A stretch of 5,338 bases of DNA from Lachnospiraceae bacterium (GTDB lineage: Bacteria; Bacillota_A; Clostridia; Lachnospirales; Lachnospiraceae). Shown piece by piece: positions 1-5,276 of this stretch (position 1 is the first letter of the stretch; each line of letters begins with the position of its first letter). The position numbers were made by a program, and so were the translations under genes. The stretch covers positions 1 to 5,338 of the forward strand of contig JAGZJD010000116.1 of NCBI GenBank assembly GCA_018365895.1, read 5' to 3'. Below the pieces are notes generated by a model. The model was given only the letters and a program-made list of their open reading frames with translations, had not been told where the DNA came from and did no database searches.

Positions 1-38
1 TTGTCATAGGTGCAATTGAAATCTTTAATTTCTCCCAC
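1..38 (-). CDS. 5' end of an unidentified gene downstream of the CobW-family gene (partial, GTG start)
   Basis: Only the first 12 codons are inside the window, so no function can be given. Reading leftward from a GTG at 38-36, the frame stays open to the edge and encodes MGEIKDFNCTYD. An AAGGAGG ribosome binding site (48-54) sits 9 nt upstream of the GTG, as strong as the sites of the other genes here, and this is the main reason for the call. The gene starts 19 nt after the CobW-family stop codon with no visible terminator between them. It is therefore probably in the same operon and under the same cobalamin riboswitch. The start is a GTG; no ATG is better placed. The product could be a protein served by the CobW-type GTPase, but this is inference from position only. 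Confidence 0.6.
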   Translation of the reverse strand, partial: MGEIKDFNCTYD

Positions 39-57
39 AGCGCTGTCCCTCCTTCCT

Positions 58-981
58 TTAGCATTCTTCTTTAAAAAACAGAGCTTTTATCTCCTCATCA
101 TTCAAATCACAACCAATAATCGCCACTTTAGTTTTCTGATTTTTTTTAATATCCACCTCCCTAACTTCATAGACAAACGGTGTATAGTCAAAATGGATCT
201 GTTTCCCTTCTATGTTCAAAATACCTTTTGCCCTTAAAATCTGTCCATTCTCTATTCCCTTTAACCTATCTTCGAACAATTGAAAATCCTCTTGCGTAAA
301 CTCAGATATCTCCTTTATAGAAACACTAGAAAATACTCTCCCTGCCGGAAAAGCCTGCCTTTCCGGTTCCGCAGAAGACATTTCATAATCCGGAGCTGAA
401 GAAACCAAATCTTGGAGTTCACAAGAATCCAATTCTCGATAATCGCCGTTATAAATTACAGCCAAAACATTTTCTTTCCTTATTTCTTCAATTAGACGAA
501 GCTTCTTCTCATGCTCTACCCCATCCAGATTGCTCAAAAGAATTAATCCTGCATGGCTGATCTGATCTATATAGAACGCACCAAAATCCTCTCTATACTC
601 TTCAAAACTCTTAATATCAACAATTGTAATCAGTTTAGTAATTGTAAGTTCAATTTTCTCCTTTTCCCGGTCTGTATTACATGCTTTTACAATATCAGAA
701 AGCCTCCCCACTCCGGATGGTTCAATCACAAGCCGATCTGGTGAAAACTGTTCTTTTAATTCTTTAATTGCTTTCTGAAAATCTATTGCAAGACTACAGC
801 AAATACATCCTGCATATATTTCTCGTACTGGCACGTCTTCTTGAATTAATTCTCCGTCCAATCCTACATTGCCAAACTCATTTTCAATCACAACTGTCTT
901 CCCTTGTAGACACGGAAGATATTGATTTAAAAATGTAGTTTTCCCGGACCCTAAAAAACCTGATACTACCTGTATCTCCAT
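58..981 (-). CDS. CobW/COG0523-family G3E GTPase (putative metallochaperone), riboswitch-controlled
   Basis: This 307-residue protein belongs to the CobW/P47K (COG0523) branch of G3E P-loop GTPases, which deliver or insert metals into target enzymes. The N-terminal GTPase domain shows a P-loop GFLGSGKT at residues 8-15, the family metal-binding motif CICC at 59-62, and EPSG at 87-90. The usual NKxD guanine-specificity motif reads SNLD at about 150-153, so it is degenerate. Residues from about 215 to 307 fit a short CobW C-terminal domain, ending around IIGCDLNDEEIKALF. The protein is cytoplasmic, with no signal peptide or membrane segment. The ATG at 981 has an AAGGAGG site (990-996) 8 nt upstream. 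A cobalamin riboswitch and terminator lie in the leader, so expression should rise when B12 is scarce. The family is clear; the metal and client are unknown. Calling it the aerobic-pathway CobW is not justified, because COG0523 has many subfamilies. Confidence 0.9.
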   Translation of the reverse strand: MEIQVVSGFLGSGKTTFLNQYLPCLQGKTVVIENEFGNVGLDGELIQEDVPVREIYAGCICCSLAIDFQKAIKELKEQFSPDRLVIEPSGVGRLSDIVKACNTDREKEKIELTITKLITIVDIKSFEEYREDFGAFYIDQISHAGLILLSNLDGVEHEKKLRLIEEIRKENVLAVIYNGDYRELDSCELQDLVSSAPDYEMSSAEPERQAFPAGRVFSSVSIKEISEFTQEDFQLFEDRLKGIENGQILRAKGILNIEGKQIHFDYTPFVYEVREVDIKKNQKTKVAIIGCDLNDEEIKALFFKEEC

Positions 982-1020
982 TCCCTTTCCCTCCTTGACT
1001 GCCTTTCCACTTGTGTAAAT

Positions 1021-1067
1021 AAAAAAAGGTAGGGAAAAGACAGTGTAATCACCGTCCTTTCCCCACC
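1021..1067 (-). terminator. Intrinsic terminator forming the riboswitch expression platform
   Basis: On the minus strand, the arm at 1067-1050 (GGTGGGGAAAGGACGGTG) pairs with 1045-1028 (CACTGTCTTTTCCCTACC). This gives an uninterrupted 18-bp stem with three G-U wobbles and the 4-nt loop ATTA. A run of seven Ts follows at 1027-1021, then ATTT. The hairpin starts 12 nt after the closing strand of the cobalamin riboswitch and about 40 nt before the CobW-family start codon. That is the position expected for a ligand-controlled transcription terminator. A short competing hairpin (1068-1073 with 1057-1062, 6 bp with one wobble) would use part of the terminator 5' arm and may contribute to antitermination. 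Confidence 0.92.
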
Positions 1068-1079
1068 GAAAAGTACATT

Positions 1080-1240
1080 CATATATAGCAGGTCTCCTGA
1101 CTTAAATTCTCCCTCTGGCTCTGCCTTCCCGCTTATTCAAGCAGTGGCCTGTCTTATACCTTCGTCCTTCTTACAGTAGAGTAGGCTGTTCCGGATTTTC
1201 ACCGGATTCCCTTTTCAATGCAAACGCATCACTATATATG
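1080..1240 (-). promoter_or_regulatory. Cobalamin (B12) riboswitch aptamer
   Basis: Read on the minus strand, this leader carries the conserved cobalamin aptamer elements in the right order. A P1 strand CATATATAG (1240-1232) comes first. It is followed by the core GGGAATCCGGTGAAAATCC within 1211-1184, a CTGTAA segment near 1176-1171, the conserved GCCACTG at 1148-1142, a GGGAAGGC element near 1130-1123, and the B12 box AAGTCAGGAGACCTGCT (1103-1087). The P1 closing strand CTATATATG (1088-1080) is perfectly complementary to the opening strand over 9 bp. The order and J6/3-type elements suit a class I aptamer, but the subclass and the preferred ligand (adenosylcobalamin or another corrinoid) cannot be proven by eye. 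The following terminator implies that ligand binding stops transcription of the CobW-family gene. Confidence 0.95.
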
Positions 1241-1296
1241 TTACTAAATGTAGTTTATCATAAAAGCACCTCTAAACCTAATGAGTTTTTTTTATA

Positions 1297-1326
1297 ATTA
1301 TATAGTTTTTTTCAATAAATCTTCAA
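1297..1326 (-). promoter_or_regulatory. Candidate sigma-A promoter for the riboswitch/CobW unit
   Basis: The minus strand shows a -35-like TTGAAG (1326-1321), an 18-nt spacer and a perfect -10 TATAAT (1302-1297). Transcription would start near 1290, leaving about 50 nt before the aptamer P1 stem. The site lies after the terminator of the upstream transporter unit, as an independent promoter should, and its -10 box overlaps the stop codon of the orphan frame. A second, weaker possibility is TATGAT at 1262-1257, which is closer to the aptamer but lacks a good -35 box. The region is AT-rich, so chance matches are possible. Confidence 0.5.
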
Positions 1327-1453
1327 TCGCTCCTATAGTACACGCAATTGCAGAACCACTTCCTAGCTGTTCCTTCATATGTTTTATCATAATACCGGTA
1401 TACCCTTTAATAAAATCGACAATATCTGCATTTACACTATATTTATTTGTATT
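1298..1453 (-). pseudogene. Orphan open frame, possible 3' remnant of a gene or a 30-residue small ORF
   Basis: Between the transporter terminator and the riboswitch promoter, one minus-strand frame is open for 51 codons after an in-frame TAA (1456-1454) and ends at TAA (1300-1298). Its composition looks protein-like: an acidic/hydrophobic stretch ADIVDFIKGYTG, then KHMKEQLGSGSAIACTIGAI and a C-terminal AIEDLLKKTI. No ATG, GTG or TTG opens the frame. The first ATG is at 1390 and would give 30 residues; a second ATG is at 1378. The only possible ribosome binding site, AAAGGG, is more than 10 nt from the ATG at 1390, so translation is doubtful. I do not recognise the product. It may be the C-terminal relic of a gene truncated from its 5' side, a small protein, or chance. 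The frame on the opposite strand (1281-1544) looks like its shadow. Confidence 0.3.
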
Positions 1454-1463
1454 TTACGTTAAT

Positions 1464-1501
1464 AAAAAAATAAGAGAAAATAGTAAATTTCTCTCTTATT
1501 T
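1464..1501 (-). terminator. Intrinsic terminator of the corrinoid transporter operon
   Basis: Just 16 nt after the stop codon of the double-ATPase gene, the minus strand folds AAATAAGAGAGAA (1501-1489) against TTTTCTCTTATTT (1480-1468). This gives 13 bp including one G-U wobble, with an 8-nt loop. The 3' arm merges into a seven-T run at 1470-1464. The stem is AT-rich, so it is less stable than the riboswitch terminator, but the position and T run make the call reasonable. On the plus strand no T run follows the hairpin, so it is probably one-directional. Confidence 0.75.
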
Positions 1502-1517
1502 CTTAATCATCAATCCC

Positions 1518-3089
1518 CTATATACCCCTAAGTATCCTTCTTAAGTCCGTCGTATAGAACGCATTATCTTCAAAAAATGTCTGCACCGGCTCTGTGGATA
1601 AAATTTCCCCTTCAAACAGGAGACTACATACATCCGCATAGTCTGCCGCAAACTCCACATCGTGTGTCACACACAAGACAGTATGCCCCTGTTCCACATA
1701 ATCACGCAGATAATCTCCGATCTGTTCTTTCGCTTCTACATCAAGTCCTTTCGTCGGCTCATCAAGAAGCAGTAGCTCCGGCTCGCCAGAAAGTACCATG
1801 GCAAGTCCCAGTCTTTGCTGTTCACCTCCGCTTAGATCATATGGGTGCTGATTCTTAAGTTCTGTGAGCTTCAAAGACTGCGCCAACGCTTCACTACATC
1901 CCGCATCTTTCAATTCCTCTTCTACCGTATCCCTTGAAAACATTGCTTTCGGATTCTGTGGAAGAAGCGCTGTGATCGGACGTTTTCTCTCTTTTCCCAG
2001 ACGCATCTTCCCTCTGGAAGCATACTGACGTTTCCCGAGAATGGATAGAAGGGTAGTTTTCCCGCTTCCATTTCCTCCCAATATTACATGAAATTCCCCT
2101 TTCTCGATTCGAAGTGTCAAGCCTTTTAGGATAAATGGTGTCTGCTTTTGATATTGAAACCAAATATGATCTACAAGAAGACAGGCATTTCCCCTATCCA
2201 TTCCTTCTCCACGTGTTTTTTCAAACGTACGCCCTACGCAGATTTTTTTCACATTTTCCCATCGATTCTCATCCTTAACATCTCCGGTCATTTGAAGAAG
2301 GTAATCTTCTATATACTGTCTTCCATCCCGCACAGTCAACGGATATTCTCTGCTGACTCCTCTCAGCGAAAATGCAATCCGCACTGCTGCCGGCAGCGCT
2401 TTCAAATACGCCGGCTCTTTTGTTAACACATAATTTACATAACCATTCACTTCCCCTGCATATTCTAATTTCCCATTTTTCATATAGATTACGCGGTCGG
2501 CAAGCGGAAGCATTTCTTCCAAGTGATGCTCACTTAAAAGAACCGCTATACCAAGCTCCCGGTTCACGCGCACCAACACATCAAGGAAATTTTTTCTAGC
2601 CAATGGATCTAACTGAGAGACCGGCTCATCAAGAAGCAAAAGTTTCGGTCTCATAGCAATCACGGACGCCAGATTAAGAAGCTGTTTCTGACCGCCGCTG
2701 ATCTCATAAACCGACGCGTCAATCCATTCATCAATTCCAAAAAACAGCGCAGTTTCTGCCACACGCCTTCTGATCACTTCTGTAGGAAGCCCCATATTTT
2801 CAAGTCCAAACGCAAGCTCATGACGTACCGTATCAGTGACAATCTGATTCTCCGGATTTTGAAATACGTAACCGACTTCTTTCGCGGAATGCTTGGTCAC
2901 ACTTCCTTTTCGTTCTCCCACCGGAGCAATTTCTGCTTTCATACAGCGAAGCAATGTTGTCTTCCCACATCCCGACGGTCCACATAGAAGAACAAATTCT
3001 CCTTCCTCAATTGTCAGATCAATTCCGTGCAGAATTTCTTTTCCATTTGGATATGCAAATGTCAAACCCTTTATATCCATAACGCTCAT
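1518..3089 (-). CDS. ECF transporter fused double ATPase (A-A' energy-coupling ATP-binding protein)
   Basis: This 523-residue cytoplasmic protein carries two complete ABC ATPase domains. It would act as the paired ATPases of an energy-coupling-factor (ECF) importer, powering the T and S proteins encoded just upstream. Domain 1 has Walker A GPSGCGKT (37-44), a Q-loop at Q77, signature SGGQ (131-134), Walker B LLLLDEP (150-156) and switch histidine H188 in SEHH. Domain 2 has Walker A GGNGSGKT (338-345), Q378, signature SGGE (420-423), Walker B LLLLDEP (439-445) and H476 in VTHD. Both sites look catalytically intact. A linker of about 60-80 residues joins them. The ATG at 3089 is preferred because AAGGAGG (3099-3105) lies 9 nt upstream and the ATG overlaps the T-component stop as ATGA. 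The longer open frame to 3197 would run deep into the T gene. The fused form is typical of dedicated (group I) ECF systems; the substrate is inferred from neighbours. Confidence 0.93.
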   Translation of the reverse strand: MSVMDIKGLTFAYPNGKEILHGIDLTIEEGEFVLLCGPSGCGKTTLLRCMKAEIAPVGERKGSVTKHSAKEVGYVFQNPENQIVTDTVRHELAFGLENMGLPTEVIRRRVAETALFFGIDEWIDASVYEISGGQKQLLNLASVIAMRPKLLLLDEPVSQLDPLARKNFLDVLVRVNRELGIAVLLSEHHLEEMLPLADRVIYMKNGKLEYAGEVNGYVNYVLTKEPAYLKALPAAVRIAFSLRGVSREYPLTVRDGRQYIEDYLLQMTGDVKDENRWENVKKICVGRTFEKTRGEGMDRGNACLLVDHIWFQYQKQTPFILKGLTLRIEKGEFHVILGGNGSGKTTLLSILGKRQYASRGKMRLGKERKRPITALLPQNPKAMFSRDTVEEELKDAGCSEALAQSLKLTELKNQHPYDLSGGEQQRLGLAMVLSGEPELLLLDEPTKGLDVEAKEQIGDYLRDYVEQGHTVLCVTHDVEFAADYADVCSLLFEGEILSTEPVQTFFEDNAFYTTDLRRILRGI

Positions 3090-3970
3090 GACGTTCTTCC
3101 TCCTTTTCGGAATACTTCTGTTCCAATGGGCAGCAACAAAAATACAACAAGCAATATAGCTCCTATCCCTTCTACATACCACTTTTGAACTGTCCAATGT
3201 AACGTCGGGTAATAAGAAAAGGCTCCCCCTGTTCCTACCACTTCACAGACAGCTGCTATATATAAAATCACCATCACAATAAGAGAAACCAGATCAGAGC
3301 TGTGAAAATGGTACTTTTGATAAGAGCTTCTTTTCCCTTCTCCATAGCCTCGCGCTTTCATAGCATCCGCTGTTTCTATCCCATCTTCCATACTCCACTC
3401 CAGAAGGCTGGACATCTGTCTCATACTTCTTGACAATCGAACTTTTGGCGATGGTTTCTCCTCTCCATCCTCGACCATCTGCGCCGCATGGATGCAGCGG
3501 ATCTTATATCGAGTCTCTGGGAAAAGCTTCAGGATCATAGACAATAGCAGTGCCACTGTCTGGAATCTTCTTCCAAACAAATATAGAAATTTATCATTTG
3601 GCACGATTGCAGTAAAACATCGAAACCACAAGATCACAGTTCCAAGCATCAATCCATTCAACAATCCATAGCACAGACTTTCCAGAGTAAACAATCTACT
3701 TCCGATCTTAAATAACTCTGTAATTCCCATTGGATTCGACAGCATATTTAACACTGACACGAAAATTACTACAAATGCAATGCCTTTCAATCCATCCTTC
3801 GTTGACGCTCCTCCAAGGTAAAACCAGTGCACAGACACCGCGCACAAAAACATCATTCCCATTGTCACCGGATTGTTTCCGAACATGGCAAGCACCGGCG
3901 CTCCTAACGCATAAAAAAGAAGGAGAACTGGATGCACTGTTGAAAATAATGTAAATGGACGAACATACAT
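3086..3970 (-). CDS. ecfT: ECF transporter T component (EcfT-family transmembrane coupling protein)
   Basis: This 294-residue membrane protein matches the EcfT/CbiQ family, which links the S component to the ATPases. Hydrophobic segments lie at roughly 11-31, 35-52, 63-80, 99-122 and 137-150, and after a polar cytoplasmic stretch at about 226-247 and 268-284. The long cytoplasmic region (about 150-220) carries the ATPase-coupling ARG signature in ADAMKARGYG (202-211). The upstream partner motif is not a clear ARG and reads IHAAQMVEDG at about 160-169. The ATG at 3970 is chosen because AAGGAGG (3979-3985) lies 8 nt upstream and it begins 2 nt after the S-component stop. The open frame extends to 4036 but its extra 22 residues are charged and overlap the S gene. 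The gene's stop overlaps the ATPase start as ATGA, indicating coupled translation. The symbol is a family name; in a dedicated B12 system it may be called differently. Confidence 0.9.
   Translation of the reverse strand: MYVRPFTLFSTVHPVLLLFYALGAPVLAMFGNNPVTMGMMFLCAVSVHWFYLGGASTKDGLKGIAFVVIFVSVLNMLSNPMGITELFKIGSRLFTLESLCYGLLNGLMLGTVILWFRCFTAIVPNDKFLYLFGRRFQTVALLLSMILKLFPETRYKIRCIHAAQMVEDGEEKPSPKVRLSRSMRQMSSLLEWSMEDGIETADAMKARGYGEGKRSSYQKYHFHSSDLVSLIVMVILYIAAVCEVVGTGGAFSYYPTLHWTVQKWYVEGIGAILLVVFLLLPIGTEVFRKGGRTS
3099..3105 (-). promoter_or_regulatory. Ribosome binding site deciding the double-ATPase start
   Basis: AAGGAGG on the minus strand ends 9 nt before the ATG at 3089 and lies inside the 3' end of the T-component gene. 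It supports the 523-residue protein over the 559-residue open frame starting at 3197. Confidence 0.85.
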
Positions 3971-3972
3971 CT

Positions 3973-4605
3973 CTATTCCCTCCTTATGTCTAAAATTCCA
4001 TATTTTACCTTTAACCGCTTCAGCTTTTTCCCCCACGGTCTTTCTAATATGAATAAAAAGATTAATGTTGAAATTCCATGCGCCAGATCAAAGGTAATGC
4101 TTGCAACACAGGACGCAATGACCGCTCCCATTGTCAGCGGATACACATATCCGATCAAATACTGCAAATTCATAAACCATCCGAATAATATTCCTGAGAG
4201 AAATCCATACGAATACAAGAGTCCCCGATGCTTAAATATACCAGTGCGCTGAAATACACCTGCAAAACATCCCATCATTCCCCATGCAGTCATTTGCCAG
4301 AGTGTCCATGGCCCCTGCCCCAGCAGCATGTTGCTTGCCAGTGCAGACAGTGAGCCCGTCAGGAATCCTGCCAACGGGCCAAACTGCATACCGGCAATAA
4401 TTACTACCGCACTATTCGGATTAAAGCTTGGAATCACCGCAAAGACCGCACGCCCCAGAGCACCAATCACACTTAACACTGCAATCGGCATTAAATCTCT
4501 GGGTTTTGGTTTTTTCATTTCAAATGCTATAAAAAACGGAATCTGTACCAGAATTAAAACAACCGGCACGATTACTTTTAATATGCTGTCAGTACGTAAA
4601 CCCAT
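3973..4605 (-). CDS. ECF transporter S component, CbrT-like (predicted cobalamin/corrinoid-binding membrane protein)
   Basis: This 210-residue, strongly hydrophobic protein is the substrate-binding S component of an ECF importer. About six membrane segments can be drawn, at roughly 9-29, 38-58, 65-92, 105-120, 130-153 and 158-185. The middle of the protein carries runs that I associate with the CbrT-like S-component group: GRAVFAVIPSFNPNSAVVI (51-69), FGPLAGFLTGSLSALASN (75-92) and GQGPWTLWQMTAWG (96-109). The length suits S components. The C-terminus is basic (WGKKLKRLKVK), as expected at the cytoplasmic face. Substrate is inferred from this resemblance, from the adjacent transcobalamin-like lipoprotein and from the cobalamin riboswitch nearby. 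Binding itself is not visible in the sequence. The ATG at 4605 lies inside the end of the lipoprotein gene, a 28-nt overlap. Its ribosome binding site (GGGGAT, about 8 nt away) is weaker than the others, so it may rely on translational coupling. Confidence 0.85.
   Translation of the reverse strand: MGLRTDSILKVIVPVVLILVQIPFFIAFEMKKPKPRDLMPIAVLSVIGALGRAVFAVIPSFNPNSAVVIIAGMQFGPLAGFLTGSLSALASNMLLGQGPWTLWQMTAWGMMGCFAGVFQRTGIFKHRGLLYSYGFLSGILFGWFMNLQYLIGYVYPLTMGAVIASCVASITFDLAHGISTLIFLFILERPWGKKLKRLKVKYGILDIRRE
3979..3985 (-). promoter_or_regulatory. Ribosome binding site deciding the T-component start
   Basis: AAGGAGG on the minus strand ends 8 nt before the ATG at 3970 and lies inside the last codons of the S-component gene. 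It decides the start, because the upstream in-frame ATG at 4036 has no comparable site. Confidence 0.85.
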
Positions 4606-5276
4606 TGCACACGATCCCCATCCTGAAGTGTATAATCGACACAGCTTTTACCCGGCGCTGTACCATTTACATAATACTTCCATCCACTCTGACCGCCGAA
4701 CTGTTTCTCACTTAATCCGCCAATCGCAGTTATGTAACTATCTCCACTATGACTGACGCCGGATGCCGCCAGGGCATCGTATACGGTAGCTCCTTTGTCA
4801 AGCGTCATAACAGCGGAATAAGATACCGAGCCATCCGCCTTTGAGGAATCGATACTGAAATTAATCTCAATCGTTCTTTTTGAGGACTGCGTAGAACCAC
4901 TTCCTGATGAACCGGAATTGCCGGAGCCGGTAGAAGAACTTGATGTTCCCGATGAATTCTTGCTGCCGGAACTATTCTTACTACTTCCCGATGTCTTCGA
5001 ATTATGAACCGTTCCGTCTTCTTCTACGATTTCCATTTGATTGGAAGCAGTCTCCTCTGTCTCTTCATTTTCTCCCGCCGGAAGAAGATCGGCAGGAATC
5101 TCTTCCTGCGCTTTAGAATCTTCTTTCTTATTTGATTTTGTATTTTCATCTGTACTTTGCGTCTCTTTGGATTTGCTTACGCCTCCCGCAGAGGATGATG
5201 TATCACTTCCGCAAGCTGTCATCGAAAACACAAGAACGCATATGATTGCAACAATGCTACTTCTTATTCTTCCCAT
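4578..5276 (-). CDS. DUF4430 (transcobalamin C-terminal-like) lipoprotein, predicted corrinoid-capturing surface protein
   Basis: This is a 232-residue exported lipoprotein. Residues 1-22 form a lipoprotein signal (basic MGRIR, hydrophobic core, lipobox SMTAC), with Cys22 as the predicted lipidation site. A low-complexity linker rich in Ser, Thr, Gly, Lys and Glu follows; residues 93-132 are almost only Ser, Gly, Thr, Asn and Lys. The C-terminal part, about 135-230, matches DUF4430 with KGATVYDALAASG (161-173), GGQSGWKYYVNG (194-205) and LQDGDRVQWVY (217-227). This domain family includes the C-terminal domain of animal transcobalamin and intrinsic factor. A role in holding cobalamin at the membrane and passing it to the S component is therefore likely, but inferred. 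The ATG at 5276 has an AGAGGA site 7 nt upstream. Its stop lies inside the next gene. With only one folded domain, it would cover one half of a transcobalamin-like clamp. Confidence 0.85.
   Translation of the reverse strand: MGRIRSSIVAIICVLVFSMTACGSDTSSSAGGVSKSKETQSTDENTKSNKKEDSKAQEEIPADLLPAGENEETEETASNQMEIVEEDGTVHNSKTSGSSKNSSGSKNSSGTSSSSTGSGNSGSSGSGSTQSSKRTIEINFSIDSSKADGSVSYSAVMTLDKGATVYDALAASGVSHSGDSYITAIGGLSEKQFGGQSGWKYYVNGTAPGKSCVDYTLQDGDRVQWVYVLTAY
4881..5000 (-). repeat. Ser/Gly-rich low-complexity linker in the lipoprotein
   Basis: Codons 93-132 of the lipoprotein gene encode irregular SSG, SGS, NSSG and GSG units. The DNA uses mixed Ser and Gly codons rather than perfect copies, so this is a compositional linker and not an exact tandem repeat. 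It probably spaces the binding domain away from the lipid anchor and through the cell wall. Confidence 0.7.

Noticed and set aside
10..237. Plus-strand 75-residue open frame
   Set aside because: It is antisense to the CobW C-terminal domain and the following gene start, and is Phe/Leu/Ile-rich as expected for a shadow frame.
1281..1544. Plus-strand 87-residue open frame in the intergenic region
   Set aside because: It runs through the transporter terminator and into the ATPase gene, has no ribosome binding site, and its hydrophobic composition is what an antisense shadow of the minus-strand frame would give.
1894..2163. Minus-strand 89-residue open frame inside the ATPase gene
   Set aside because: It is an alternative frame of the second ABC domain, whose own frame carries intact Walker and signature motifs.
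3090..3197. 36-residue N-terminal extension of the double ATPase
   Set aside because: It overlaps the end of the T gene, lacks a ribosome binding site and precedes a canonical ABC start; the ATG at 3089 has AAGGAGG at the right distance.
3971..4036. 22-residue N-terminal extension of the T component
   Set aside because: It lies in the S gene, is charged rather than family-like, and the ATG at 3970 has a strong ribosome binding site.
4328..4756. Plus-strand 142-residue open frame
   Set aside because: It is antisense to the S component and lipoprotein, both of which have clear family motifs; no ribosome binding site or recognisable domain was seen.
4881..5000. Possible tandem repeat or CRISPR-like pattern
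   Set aside because: The units are irregular and encode a Ser/Gly linker; there are no identical repeats with unique spacers.
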